Shown in pieces: positions 24,979-33,855 of a stretch of DNA of 64,000 bases (position 1 is its first letter; every line of letters starts with the position of its first letter). The position numbers and the translations under genes were made by a program. The notes beneath the pieces were generated by a model that searched no databases, was not told the DNA's origin, and was given only the letters and a program-made list of their open reading frames with translations. This DNA is from Streptomyces sp. RFCAC02 (lineage in GTDB: Bacteria > Actinomycetota > Actinomycetes > Streptomycetales > Streptomycetaceae): assembly GCF_004193175.1 (NCBI RefSeq), contig NZ_SAUH01000001.1, positions 1,963,501-2,027,500 of the forward strand. Reading direction: 5' to 3'.

Positions 24979-27900
24979 ATGACCAGGCGGCCGGTGCGCG
25001 ACCCCGCACCCGAGGACTTCGCCGGGCTCGACACCCGGCGGCTGCGGGCCGAGCTGGAGGCCCGCGTCGACGGGGAGGTCAGGTTCGACGCGGGCAGCAG
25101 GGGCGCGTACGCCACCGACGGCTCCAACTACCGGCAGGTGCCGATCGCGGTCGTCGTCCCCCGTACCGTCGAGGCGGGCGCGGCGGCGGTCGCCGTCTGC
25201 GCCGAGCAGGACGTGCCGGTCCTCTCGCGCGGCGGCGGCACGAGCCTCGCCGGCCAGTGCACCAATGTGGCGGTCGTCGTCGACTGGACGAAGTACTGCC
25301 ACCGGCTGCTGTCCGTCGATCCCGAGGCACGCACCTGCGTCGTCGAGCCCGGCATCACCCTCGACGGCCTCAACCGGCAGCTCGCCGGGCACCGTCTCAA
25401 GTTCGGCCCCAGGCCGGCCACGCACAGCCACTGCACGATCGGCGGCATGATCGGCAACAACTCGTGCGGCGCGTCGGCGCAGGCGTACGGCAAGACGGTG
25501 GACAACGTGCGCCGCCTCGACGTCCTCACCTACGGCGGCACCCGCATGTGGGTCGGGCCGACCGACGACGCCCGCTACCACGAGATCCTCGCCGCCGGCG
25601 GCGAACCCGCCCGCCTGTACCGGGGTGCCCGCGCCATCGCGGACACGTACGCCGACGACATCCGCGCCGGCTTCCCCGACATCCCGCGCCGCGTGTCCGG
25701 CTACAACCTCGACTCGCTCCTGCCGGAGAAGGGGTTCGACCTCGCGCGCGCCCTCGTCGGCAGCGAGTCCACCCTCGTCACCGTGCTGCGCGCCGAACTC
25801 GACCTGGTGCCGGTGGAGCCCGCCGACGCGCTCCTCGTCCTCGGCTACCCCGACATCTTCGCCGCCGCCGACGACGTGCCGCGCCTCCTCGCGCACTGCG
25901 ACCCCCTCCAACTGGAGGCGCTGGACGACCGCATGGCGGAGCTGATGCGCGCCGAGCACGTCCACACCGACTCCCTCGCGCTGCTGCCCGAGGGCGACAG
26001 CTGGCTGTTCGTCCAGCTCGGTGGCGACAGTCCGGACGACGCCGGCCGCAAGGTCCGCGAACTGCTGTCCCGCCTCGGCACGGACGAGGACGACCCGCGG
26101 GTCGCTATCTCCGACGACCCGGCGCGCGAGCAGAAGTTCCTCCTGGCGCGGGAGGCCGGCCTAGGCGTGACGGCGCGCCCGCCCGACGGCCGGGAGACGT
26201 GGGAGGGCTGGGAGGACTCGGCCGTGGCGCCCGAGCGGCTCGGGGACTACCTGCGGGACCTGCGGAAGCTGTTCGACGAGTTCGGCTACGACCACCCGTC
26301 GCTGTACGGGCACTTCGGGCAGGGCTGCGTCCACACGCGCATCCCGTTCGGGCTGAAGAACGCGCCCGGGGTCGCCGGGTTCCGCTCCTTCATGGAACGC
26401 GCCGCCGACCTCGTGCACCGGTACGGCGGCTCGCTGTCCGGCGAGCACGGCGACGGGCAGTCGCGGGGCGAACTGCTGGTGCGGATGTTCGGCGAGCGGC
26501 TGGTCGGGGCGTTCACCGAGTACAAGGCGCTGTTCGACCCGGGGAACCGGATGAACCCCGGCAAGATCGTCTCCCCGGATCCGGCCGGCGGCCCGAACCC
26601 GCTGGACGGGCAGCTCCGCCTCGGCCCCCACTGGCGGCCGGACTCGCCGGAGAGCTGGTTCGACTACCCGGACGACAACCACAGCTTCCGCCGCGGCGTC
26701 ATGCGCTGCGTCGGCATCGGCAACTGCCGCTCCCACGAGGGCGGCGTCATGTGCCCCTCGTACCGGGCCACCGGCGAGGAGGAGCACTCGACGCGCGGCC
26801 GCGCCAGGCTGCTGTTCGAGATGCTGGGCGGGCACGCCGACTCGGCCGTGACGGACGGCTGGCGCTCCACCGAGGTGCGGGACGCCCTCGACCTGTGCCT
26901 CGCCTGCAAGGGCTGCAAGTCCGACTGCCCGACCGGTGTCGACATGGCGACCTACAAGGCGGAGTTCCTGGCCCACCACTACGCCGGCCGGCCGCGTCCC
27001 GCCGCCCACTACGCGCTGGGCTGGCTGCCGCTGTGGGCGCGCCTCGCGCAGGGCTCGCCGCGTGCCGTGAACGCCCTCCTGCACGCGCCCGGGCTCGCGC
27101 GGGCCGGGAAGCGCCTCGCGGGTGTCGCCGGGGAACGGGACGCGCCGCTGTTCGCCGAGGAATCGTTCCTCCGCTGGTGGCGCCGGCGGAACGCCCCGGA
27201 GCCCTCGCCCGGCGACCCGCGCACGGTCGTGCTGTGGCCCGACACGTTCAGCACGTACTTCCACCCGCACGTACTGCAGGCGGCGGTCGCCGTACTGGAG
27301 GACGCGGGGCTGCGCGTGGCGGTGCCGGACCGGCCGGTGTGCTGCGGCCTGACGTGGATCTCGACGGGGCAGCTCGACCGGGCGAAGCGGGTGCTGCGCT
27401 CCACGGTGGACACGCTGCGGCCGTGGATCGCGGCGGGCACGCCGGTCGTCGGGCTCGAACCGTCGTGCACCACGGTGTTCCGCGCGGACGCGGCCGAACT
27501 GTTCAGCCAGGACGAGGACGTCCAGCGGCTCGCGGCGCAGACCGTCACCCTGTCCGAGGCGCTGCTCGGCCACGCGCGGGACGGCTGGCGTCCGCCGTCG
27601 CTGGACCGCGCGGCCGTCGTGCAGACGCACTGCCACCAGCACGCCGTCCTCGGCCAGGACCCGGACCGGGAGGTGATGCGCCGTGCCGGGATCGACGCGG
27701 ACATCCCCGACTCGGGCTGCTGCGGCCTCGCGGGCAACTTCGGGTTCGAGCGCGGCCACCACGACGTGTCGATGGCGTGCGCCGAACGCGTGCTGCTGCC
27801 CGCCGTGCGGGACGCCTCGCCCGGCACGCTGATCCTGGCCGACGGCTTCAGCTGCCGGACGCAGATCGACGGGGCCGGCACCGGGCGCCGCGCCATGCAC

Positions 27901-28077
27901 CTGGCGGAGGCGCTGGCCCTCGGCCTCGACGGGCCGGGCGCGCTGCCCGACAGGTGCCCGGAGACGGCGGCGGCGCCGCGCCCCGAGGCGCACCGCGCGG
28001 ACGGGCTGCTCGCCACGGCCGCCGCGTCGGGCGCGGCCCTCGCCGCGGCCCTCCTCACCGCGCGCTCGCGGCGCTGA
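24979..28077 (+). CDS. FAD-binding and Fe-S oxidoreductase (D-2-hydroxyacid dehydrogenase type)
   Basis: 1032 aa, a fusion of three units. First, a PCMH FAD domain (about 40-270) with PVLSRGGGTSLAGQC and IGGMIGNNSCG, followed by the FAD-oxidase C-terminal domain with GHFGQGCVHTRIPF and SGEHGDGQSRG. Second, a ferredoxin-like region with Cys from about 577 (CVGIGNC) and 640 (CLACKGCKSDCP), ligating two 4Fe-4S clusters. Third, a double CCG domain (PVCCGL near 787, SGCCGLAGNF near 914) like GlpC/LutA. Such fusions oxidise D-lactate or related 2-hydroxyacids and pass electrons to quinone, at the inner face of the membrane. It is the second gene of the operon begun by the enolase-like gene. Its substrate may be the product of that enzyme's pathway. 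Confidence 0.9.
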   Translation: MTRRPVRDPAPEDFAGLDTRRLRAELEARVDGEVRFDAGSRGAYATDGSNYRQVPIAVVVPRTVEAGAAAVAVCAEQDVPVLSRGGGTSLAGQCTNVAVVVDWTKYCHRLLSVDPEARTCVVEPGITLDGLNRQLAGHRLKFGPRPATHSHCTIGGMIGNNSCGASAQAYGKTVDNVRRLDVLTYGGTRMWVGPTDDARYHEILAAGGEPARLYRGARAIADTYADDIRAGFPDIPRRVSGYNLDSLLPEKGFDLARALVGSESTLVTVLRAELDLVPVEPADALLVLGYPDIFAAADDVPRLLAHCDPLQLEALDDRMAELMRAEHVHTDSLALLPEGDSWLFVQLGGDSPDDAGRKVRELLSRLGTDEDDPRVAISDDPAREQKFLLAREAGLGVTARPPDGRETWEGWEDSAVAPERLGDYLRDLRKLFDEFGYDHPSLYGHFGQGCVHTRIPFGLKNAPGVAGFRSFMERAADLVHRYGGSLSGEHGDGQSRGELLVRMFGERLVGAFTEYKALFDPGNRMNPGKIVSPDPAGGPNPLDGQLRLGPHWRPDSPESWFDYPDDNHSFRRGVMRCVGIGNCRSHEGGVMCPSYRATGEEEHSTRGRARLLFEMLGGHADSAVTDGWRSTEVRDALDLCLACKGCKSDCPTGVDMATYKAEFLAHHYAGRPRPAAHYALGWLPLWARLAQGSPRAVNALLHAPGLARAGKRLAGVAGERDAPLFAEESFLRWWRRRNAPEPSPGDPRTVVLWPDTFSTYFHPHVLQAAVAVLEDAGLRVAVPDRPVCCGLTWISTGQLDRAKRVLRSTVDTLRPWIAAGTPVVGLEPSCTTVFRADAAELFSQDEDVQRLAAQTVTLSEALLGHARDGWRPPSLDRAAVVQTHCHQHAVLGQDPDREVMRRAGIDADIPDSGCCGLAGNFGFERGHHDVSMACAERVLLPAVRDASPGTLILADGFSCRTQIDGAGTGRRAMHLAEALALGLDGPGALPDRCPETAAAPRPEAHRADGLLATAAASGAALAAALLTARSRR

Positions 28078-28156
28078 CGGGACGGTGGACAGCGGTGGGC
28101 GTCCCGCGATAACCCTGGGAGGTCCGGAGGAAGTCGCCACCCGTGGGGAGCCGTTG

Positions 28157-28504
28157 ATGTCCGTACGCCGTGTCATGCCCGTCATCAGGTCGGAGGCCAT
28201 GGCGGAGAGCCGGGAGTTCTACAGCCTGCTGGGGTTCGAGGAGGTCATGGACCATGGCTGGATCACGACGCTCGGCTCCCCCGTCGTGCCGGCGGCGCAG
28301 GTGAGCGTCATGACCGAGGACGCGACCGCCCCGGTCACCCCGGAGCTGAGCATCGAGGTGGACGACGTGGACGCGGCGTACGCGGCCGTGCGGGAGAGCG
28401 GGGCCGAGATCGTGCACCCGCTGCAGGACGAGGAGTGGGGCGTGCGCCGCTTCTTCGTCCGCGACCCGAACGGCCGCGTGGTGAACGTGCTGAGCCACCG
28501 CTGA
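28157..28504 (+). CDS. VOC-superfamily (glyoxalase/bleomycin-resistance-like) protein
   Basis: 115 aa, ATG with GGGGAG. The pattern MPVIRSEAMAESREFYSLLGFE, then ELSIEVDDVDAAYAAVRESGAEI and RRFFVRDPNGRVVNVLSH is the paired beta-alpha-beta-beta-beta of vicinal-oxygen-chelate proteins. A late Asp-Pro-Asn-Gly turn is conserved, but the Glu metal ligand typical of glyoxalase I is not evident at the end (NVLSH instead), so it may be a binding rather than a catalytic member. It is located 79 bp after the FAD/Fe-S gene; probably an independent small unit. It ends 21 bp before the convergent MFS gene. Confidence 0.85.
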   Translation: MSVRRVMPVIRSEAMAESREFYSLLGFEEVMDHGWITTLGSPVVPAAQVSVMTEDATAPVTPELSIEVDDVDAAYAAVRESGAEIVHPLQDEEWGVRRFFVRDPNGRVVNVLSHR

Positions 28505-28525
28505 GACCGCGAGGCCCACCGGTGC

Positions 28526-29740
28526 TCACGGGCCTGGCCGCCGTCCTCGTTCCCCCTCGGTGGCGACGGCCCCGGCGGAGAGGAGTGTCGCGGCGGCGAG
28601 GCCGCCCCACAGGGCGGCCGGGCCGTGGGGGGCGACAGCGGTGATGACCGCCGGGGAGACGGCGAGGCCGAATCCCGTGGAGAGCTGGAGGCGGGCGAGG
28701 GCGCGGCCCAGGACACGCGCCGGGGCCAGAGCGGTGACGAGCGCCGTGGCGCTGCCCGCGTAGAGGATCTCGCCGAGGGTGCAGACCACGGACACCGCGG
28801 CGACGGCAGGGGCACCCCAGTCGTGTCCCAGGAAGACAGCCGCGAGGAAGCCGAGGTAGGAGGCGGTGAGCACCACGCCGGCGATGGCCAGCACGGACCG
28901 GCGGGGGAAGCGGGACATCAGGACGGTGACCGGGACCTGCAGGGTGACCACCAGCACGGTGTTGGCCACGTAGATGGTGCCCAGCCACACCGGAGAGGCG
29001 TGCAGCTCCGTCACCAGGACGACGGGTAGTGCGACTTCGGGGACGTTGAGGCAGAAGGCGTAGATCACGTTGGCGGCCAGGAGCCCGCGCATCCGGGGTG
29101 CCGGCGCGTCGCCCCCGCCCCCGGCCGGTGCGGCGGCCGGACGGGCGTGCACGCGGACCGACCACGCCAAGGCCGCCGCCGCGAGATACGCGACCCCGGT
29201 CACGGCTGCCAGCGCCTGCAACGCGGTGGTTCCGCCCGCCAGGCACGCGGTGGCGAGGAGGGCACCCGCGCCCAGACCGGCGTTGCGCAGGGCACGGCCC
29301 GCCGCGAGGGCGGCGTCGCGTTCCCGGCCGTGGGCGACCGTGGCCACGAGGGCCGCGTGGGCGGCCGGCCACGCCTGGTTGCCGACGCCGAGGACGAGCG
29401 CCGCCGCCGCGAACAGCCGGACGTTCCCCGCCGGAGCGGCCAGCAGCAGCGCCACGCCCAGCGCACGCACCAGCATCGACGCCGCCACGACCGTGCTGCG
29501 TGCGCCACGGTCCAGCCAGCGGCCGACCGCCGGCATGCACGCCAGGCCCACGACGGCGCCGACCGTCATGGCGATGCCGGTGGCCTGCGGGGACAACCGC
29601 AGCACGGACACCCCGTAGAGCAGCAGGAAGGGCCGCAGCAGGCCGGTGCCGAGCGCGTCCACGGCCAGGGCCACGGCATAGCGGGGGCCTCCGGAGGCAC
29701 GGACGAGGGCGCGCGGCCGGATCGTGGTGGTGGTCGCCAT
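28526..29740 (-). CDS. MFS transporter (drug-efflux type)
   Basis: 404 aa with about twelve hydrophobic segments in two halves separated by a charged Gly/Ala/Pro loop (near residue 205). Motif A-like GRWLDRGARSTV lies between segments 2 and 3. Membrane-embedded proton-coupled export of a small molecule is the usual role. It diverges from an ArsR-type regulator across 98 bp containing two perfect palindromes, so expression is likely controlled by that regulator. No Shine-Dalgarno is visible before ATG 29740, so translation may start on a leaderless or short-leader mRNA. Substrate unknown. Confidence 0.88.
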   Translation of the reverse strand: MATTTTIRPRALVRASGGPRYAVALAVDALGTGLLRPFLLLYGVSVLRLSPQATGIAMTVGAVVGLACMPAVGRWLDRGARSTVVAASMLVRALGVALLLAAPAGNVRLFAAAALVLGVGNQAWPAAHAALVATVAHGRERDAALAAGRALRNAGLGAGALLATACLAGGTTALQALAAVTGVAYLAAAALAWSVRVHARPAAAPAGGGGDAPAPRMRGLLAANVIYAFCLNVPEVALPVVLVTELHASPVWLGTIYVANTVLVVTLQVPVTVLMSRFPRRSVLAIAGVVLTASYLGFLAAVFLGHDWGAPAVAAVSVVCTLGEILYAGSATALVTALAPARVLGRALARLQLSTGFGLAVSPAVITAVAPHGPAALWGGLAAATLLSAGAVATEGERGRRPGP

Positions 29741-29773
29741 GCGTCAACGGTGGGTCCGGCCGCCCGGCCGGGC

Positions 29774-29804
29774 GCGCCGGTTGACGGACACCGTCAACCG
29801 GCGC
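29774..29804. promoter_or_regulatory. Perfect 14+14 bp palindrome, probable ArsR operator
   Basis: GCGCCGGTTGACGG (29774-29787) and its exact reverse complement (29791-29804) flank ACA. Each arm contains TTGAC, so the operator coincides with -35-like elements on both strands between the divergent MFS and ArsR-type genes. This is the expected place for autoregulation and co-control. Confidence 0.75.
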
Positions 29805-29805
29805 G

Positions 29806-29829
29806 GTCGCCGGTCGGCCGACCGGCGAC
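29806..29829. promoter_or_regulatory. Second perfect palindrome (24 bp, no spacer)
   Basis: GTCGCCGGTCGG is followed immediately by its exact reverse complement. It begins one base after the first palindrome and ends nine bases before the ATG of the regulator. It could be a second dimer site or, in RNA, a hairpin that hides the start region. Confidence 0.65.
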
Positions 29830-29838
29830 GATGGGGGG

Positions 29839-30924
29839 ATGACGCTGAGGATCGACATCAGCGGCCCGCCGTCCGGGCGACTGCGGTTCGCCGTCTCCCC
29901 GCTGGCCGAGCTGACCGCCATGCTGCACGTGCTGGCCGAACCGGCGCACCATCCGCGGCTCGCCGGCTGGGCCGGGGACGTCTGGGCCGGGCTCCGGCCG
30001 GAGCTGGCCGAGCGGCTGCGGGAAGCGGACTTCCTCTGGCGTTCCTCACGGGCCGACTTCCTGGTGCCGGCCCGCCCCCGGGCCACCCTCGCCGAGGAGT
30101 TGGACGACGTGGACCGCATCGACGACGAGACGTACGTGACCGCCGCGCTCATCACCACGTGCGGCAGCAACCGGGTCCGCTTCGCCGCGCCGTCGCCGCT
30201 CACCGACGCGGCGGAGCGCGAGCGGACCCTCGGCCTGGCCCAGGCCCGCGGCGCGCTCCAGGAGGCCTTCGCGGAACGGCTGCTCGCGGACCCGGCCGAC
30301 GTGCGGGCGCGGGTGCGTCACACCCTCGAACAGTGCGCCGATGCGTTCTTCGACGCCGCCTGGACGGGCGTCGCCGGGCACCTCGCCGCCGACCTGCGCC
30401 TGAAGAACGACCTGCTGAGGCACCAGGGCATCGGAACGGCACTCGCGTCGGTCTCCGGCGCCGTGACCCTGGCGCCGGACGGCGACAGCGTCATCGTGGA
30501 CAAGCTGCAGGACAGCGCGACCGCCGCCCACGGCACCGGGGTCACTTTCCTCCCCAGTGTCTTCGGCCGCCCGCACCTGGTGGCGGTCCACGCGCCCGGG
30601 TGGCAGCCGGTGGTGCAGTACCCCGTGGCCGGGGCGGACCCGCCGGAGCCGGTGTCGCTGGAAACGGTCACGCTGCGGCTGGAGGCACTCGCGCATCCGG
30701 TACGGCTGCGGCTGCTGCGCACCCTGGCGCGCGGCCCGCACACCACCGGTGAGCTGGCCGACGCCTGGGGACTCTCGCCCCCTGAGGTCTCCCGCCACCT
30801 CGCGGTCCTGCGCCGCGCGGGCCTGCTCACGGCCCGGCGGCGCGGCCGTTACGTCCGGCACGCCCTCAACCTGCCCGAACTCACGGCGCTCGGGACCGAC
30901 GTGCTGGCGGCCGTGCTCCGCTGA
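29839..30924 (+). CDS. ArsR-type winged-helix regulator with N-terminal DUF5937-like domain
   Basis: 361 aa. The first 250 residues form a mixed domain (MTLRIDISGPPSGRLRFAVSPLAELTAML at the start, later HGTGVTFLPSVFGRPHLVAV) seen in long actinobacterial ArsR proteins. The C-terminal 90 residues are the winged helix: LEALAHPVRLRLLRTLARGPHTTGELADAWGLSPPEVSRHLAVLRRAGLL. There are no metal-binding Cys, so it probably senses a small organic ligand through its N-terminal domain. It diverges from the MFS gene and should bind the palindromes between them. ATG directly follows a run of six G that is too close to be a normal Shine-Dalgarno. Confidence 0.88.
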   Translation: MTLRIDISGPPSGRLRFAVSPLAELTAMLHVLAEPAHHPRLAGWAGDVWAGLRPELAERLREADFLWRSSRADFLVPARPRATLAEELDDVDRIDDETYVTAALITTCGSNRVRFAAPSPLTDAAERERTLGLAQARGALQEAFAERLLADPADVRARVRHTLEQCADAFFDAAWTGVAGHLAADLRLKNDLLRHQGIGTALASVSGAVTLAPDGDSVIVDKLQDSATAAHGTGVTFLPSVFGRPHLVAVHAPGWQPVVQYPVAGADPPEPVSLETVTLRLEALAHPVRLRLLRTLARGPHTTGELADAWGLSPPEVSRHLAVLRRAGLLTARRRGRYVRHALNLPELTALGTDVLAAVLR

Positions 30925-30933
30925 ACGGCCCGG

Positions 30934-30966
30934 CGCCCGGCCGCCGCCGGGTGCGGCGGCCGGGCG
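30934..30966. terminator. Bidirectional terminator
   Basis: CGCCCGGCCGCCG (30934-30946) pairs perfectly with CGGCGGCCGGGCG (30954-30966), loop CCGGGTG. It lies between the convergent ArsR-type and DUF5682 genes. Confidence 0.8.
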
Positions 30967-30978
30967 TCCCCCGGACCG

Positions 30979-33855
30979 TCAGGCCGTCAGCAGGTGCGCC
31001 AGGGCTTCGGCCGTCTCCGGGTGGCGGGCCAGCAGGTCGCGTGCCGCGCTGTCCCCCGGCGGCGGCCCCGCCGGAGCGGGCCAGGCCGGGTCGAGGCCGA
31101 GGAGCGCCGCCAGCGCGTCCGTCGTACCGGGGTGCCCGGCCAGCAGATCGGCGACCGGCCCGGAGACGGCGGCCGACGGCGCGGCCGGCTCCGCCGGGGC
31201 CGCCTGCCGGGCGGACCACGGCGGGGTCCACCCGTCCACGCCGGGCAGCGTCGCCGGGAACACCCGGCCCGCCTCGCGCGTCAGCAGCGGCACGAGCTCC
31301 GCCGCCTCCTCGCGGAGCGTCGTGATCAGCACCGGCAGCCACGGCAGCAGCACGCTGTCGGGCAGGCGGCCGAACGCCTTCGACAGCAGCTCGACCACGA
31401 ACGGCGTGAGCGCCGGCGTGAACTCCAGCGCGTGCAGGAAACCCGTCGTCCAGCGCGGGAAGGCGGGGACGACCAGCGGGTTGTCCAGCAGCGCGTCGCA
31501 GCGCTCGCGCAGCTCGTCCCTGGTCACCAGGCCCAAATGTGCGTGGGCCGCCCACAGCAGCGCGGTGCGGTCGGGCCGCTCCGGATGCGACTGGCGCACG
31601 GCCAGATCGAGCTGGGTCCGGTCGCAGCCGAGGGAGAGGGCGAAGCTCTCCATGCCGAACAGGAAACCCAGCATGGCCGCGATCTGCCGCGTGCCCGCCG
31701 CGTCGTCCTTGAACGCCGTCGGGAGCAGGGTGCAGTAGTGGGCGTACCCGGTGGCGACGAACTCCTCGCACCAGCGCGGCATCGGCGTGCCGGTGGCGCG
31801 GTAGTGGGCGAGGAGCCGGCGCACCTGCCGCAGGACCTTCGGCGCGTCGTCCACCGTCCGTTCGGCCGCGAGGAGTTCGACGGCGCGGACGCCGATGTCG
31901 TCGGCGAGCCTGCCGCCGCCCAGGAGGACCACGGCCTCCTCGACGGCCACCAGCGCCGTCGCGGCGGTCGCCCGCGGCTCCCACGCGGCGCGGCGCAGCC
32001 GGCGTTCCAGGACCTGTTCGGCGGTGACGCCCTCGTAGCCCAGCTCGACGAGGGCGCGCTGCTCCCGGCCGAGGTTGATGTCCCAGCTCTCCTGCACCGA
32101 CCGCTCGCCGAGCCGCCGGGCGCCGAGGATCGGGCTGGCCAGCTCGGGCGCCAGACGGTGCAGCACCCACAGCAGGTCGGAGCAGGGCAGCAGTTCGGGA
32201 TCGGTCCCGAGGTCGAGGATGGCGCGCCGTACGGTGCGGGCGGTCAGGTCGAACCCGAGGGGTTCGAGCCGGTCCAGGACGTCGCGGGCGAGGGGCGGCA
32301 GGGCCGTGTACCCGACGGTGCCGATGCGGTCCCCGCCGAGCAGGATCTCGCACAGCCGCCGCACGTCGCGGCGGCCGGGCACCGAGTCCTTCTCGATGCA
32401 GGTGACGGCGGCGTCCTCGAAGTCGTACGGCGTGGGCCTGGCCCGGCCGCGCATGCTCGCCAGCAGGACCGACGTCTCGTAGACGGCGATGGCGTCGGCC
32501 GTGCTGGCGGCGTAGCCGTTGCGGCGGGCGAGGTGGACGATGTCCACGCACCAGCCGAGGAGTTCGTCCTCGTCCAGGCCGAGCGGCTGCGGCGGGGTGG
32601 CGAGGAAACCGCCGAGGCGGTCCTCGACCGGGGCCGCCGCCCCGGCGGTGGGCGGGTGAGCGGCCTTCCGGCCCCTGCCCGCCCCGCTCCTGCCCTTGCC
32701 CTTGCCCTTGGCGAGGCGGAACGGTTCGACGCCGTGGGTGCGCAGCGCCTTCTCCCAGCCGGCCGCCGCGATCGACACGGCGCCCTGCGCCAGGCCGAAC
32801 TGCGCCTCGATCGACGAGTGGCTCGACGGGATGAGGCCGTAGTTCCACGCCGTGCCGGTGCGGGGCGTGATGGCGAACGGCTCGGCGGTGGACGCGAGAC
32901 CGAACTGCTCGACCCGGCTCGCCGCGTGGGACGCGCCGCATATGTAGAGGCAGTCGGCCGGGTCGGTGCCGGTCGCGGCGAGGTGTTCGCGCATACGCGT
33001 CCACATGTGGCGCTCGCGGTCCTCGTTCCGGTCGTGGTCGGCGCCGCGGGCCGGACGCAGGCGGCGGAACAGGCTGCCGATCAGCACCATGACCTGGCGG
33101 TAGGTGGCGTAGTCGGCGCCGGCGAGGGGCTGTTCGACGTACTGGTCCCACCACTCGGACCAGTGGCGGACCTTGCCGTGGTGCAGCAGGTGCTCCTCCA
33201 GCTCGGCGAAGCCGGGGCGCAGGTCTCCCATCCCGACGCCCACGGAGTCGCCGTGCAGGCCCTTCTCCTCGTCCGCCGCGTCCCCGGCGTCGCGGGGGGC
33301 GGCGGGCCTGCCGCCGTCCCCCTTGGGCAGCCACTGGAAGACGTGGTCGGCGGAGCGGTCCACGGCGACGATCTCCACACCGGGTGTGCCGAGGGCGTAG
33401 GCGATGGCCTGGTACTCGGCGGATGCCTCGGTGACGGGGGCGACGACGCTCAGCGGCGCCCAGGACGCCGGAAAGTCACCGGCCTCGGTCGCGTACGCCT
33501 GGAGCGCGACGGGCAGTTTGCAGGTGGCCAGCTCCGGCAGGAGCGGCTGGAGGTCCTCGCACAGCTCCAGGTAGACGACCTTGGGGCGCTTCTCGCGCAG
33601 CCGCCGCGCCATGGCGAGCGCGGAGGCGGGCGAGTGGTGGCAGACCGGGAAGATCTCCAGGTCCTCGCGCAGGGCGCGGTCCACGTCGTCCACCATGCCG
33701 GTGAGGATGTCCGCGACCGGATCGGGGCCGCTGCCGGCCGTGCCGTCGGCGGCGAACGCGGCCGCGGCGCCGAGCAGTTGCTCGCGCAGGGCGGCGAAGG
33801 GGCCGGTGTCCGCGCCGGCGGCGGACAGGGGGGTGCGGGATGCGGTGTCCGTCAT
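30979..33855 (-). CDS. DUF5682-family large protein (last gene of the MoxR/VWA operon)
   Basis: 958 aa. The start ATG overlaps the MoxR gene stop (ATGA, 33852-33855). The N-terminal third carries FPVCHHSPASALAMARRLREKRPKVVYLELCEDL, later CGASHAASRVEQF. This is the look of an Fe/haem-binding ChaN/TraB-like fold, with His and Glu residues that could be catalytic. A Lys/Gly linker (AKGKGKGRSGAGRGRK) separates it from a long helical C-terminal half with LEPLGFDLTARTVRRAILDL, resembling HEAT-like repeats. The family is almost always encoded with MoxR, VWA and SWIM genes in actinomycetes. Function undetermined; it may be the effector of the system. Confidence 0.88.
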   Translation of the reverse strand: MTDTASRTPLSAAGADTGPFAALREQLLGAAAAFAADGTAGSGPDPVADILTGMVDDVDRALREDLEIFPVCHHSPASALAMARRLREKRPKVVYLELCEDLQPLLPELATCKLPVALQAYATEAGDFPASWAPLSVVAPVTEASAEYQAIAYALGTPGVEIVAVDRSADHVFQWLPKGDGGRPAAPRDAGDAADEEKGLHGDSVGVGMGDLRPGFAELEEHLLHHGKVRHWSEWWDQYVEQPLAGADYATYRQVMVLIGSLFRRLRPARGADHDRNEDRERHMWTRMREHLAATGTDPADCLYICGASHAASRVEQFGLASTAEPFAITPRTGTAWNYGLIPSSHSSIEAQFGLAQGAVSIAAAGWEKALRTHGVEPFRLAKGKGKGRSGAGRGRKAAHPPTAGAAAPVEDRLGGFLATPPQPLGLDEDELLGWCVDIVHLARRNGYAASTADAIAVYETSVLLASMRGRARPTPYDFEDAAVTCIEKDSVPGRRDVRRLCEILLGGDRIGTVGYTALPPLARDVLDRLEPLGFDLTARTVRRAILDLGTDPELLPCSDLLWVLHRLAPELASPILGARRLGERSVQESWDINLGREQRALVELGYEGVTAEQVLERRLRRAAWEPRATAATALVAVEEAVVLLGGGRLADDIGVRAVELLAAERTVDDAPKVLRQVRRLLAHYRATGTPMPRWCEEFVATGYAHYCTLLPTAFKDDAAGTRQIAAMLGFLFGMESFALSLGCDRTQLDLAVRQSHPERPDRTALLWAAHAHLGLVTRDELRERCDALLDNPLVVPAFPRWTTGFLHALEFTPALTPFVVELLSKAFGRLPDSVLLPWLPVLITTLREEAAELVPLLTREAGRVFPATLPGVDGWTPPWSARQAAPAEPAAPSAAVSGPVADLLAGHPGTTDALAALLGLDPAWPAPAGPPPGDSAARDLLARHPETAEALAHLLTA

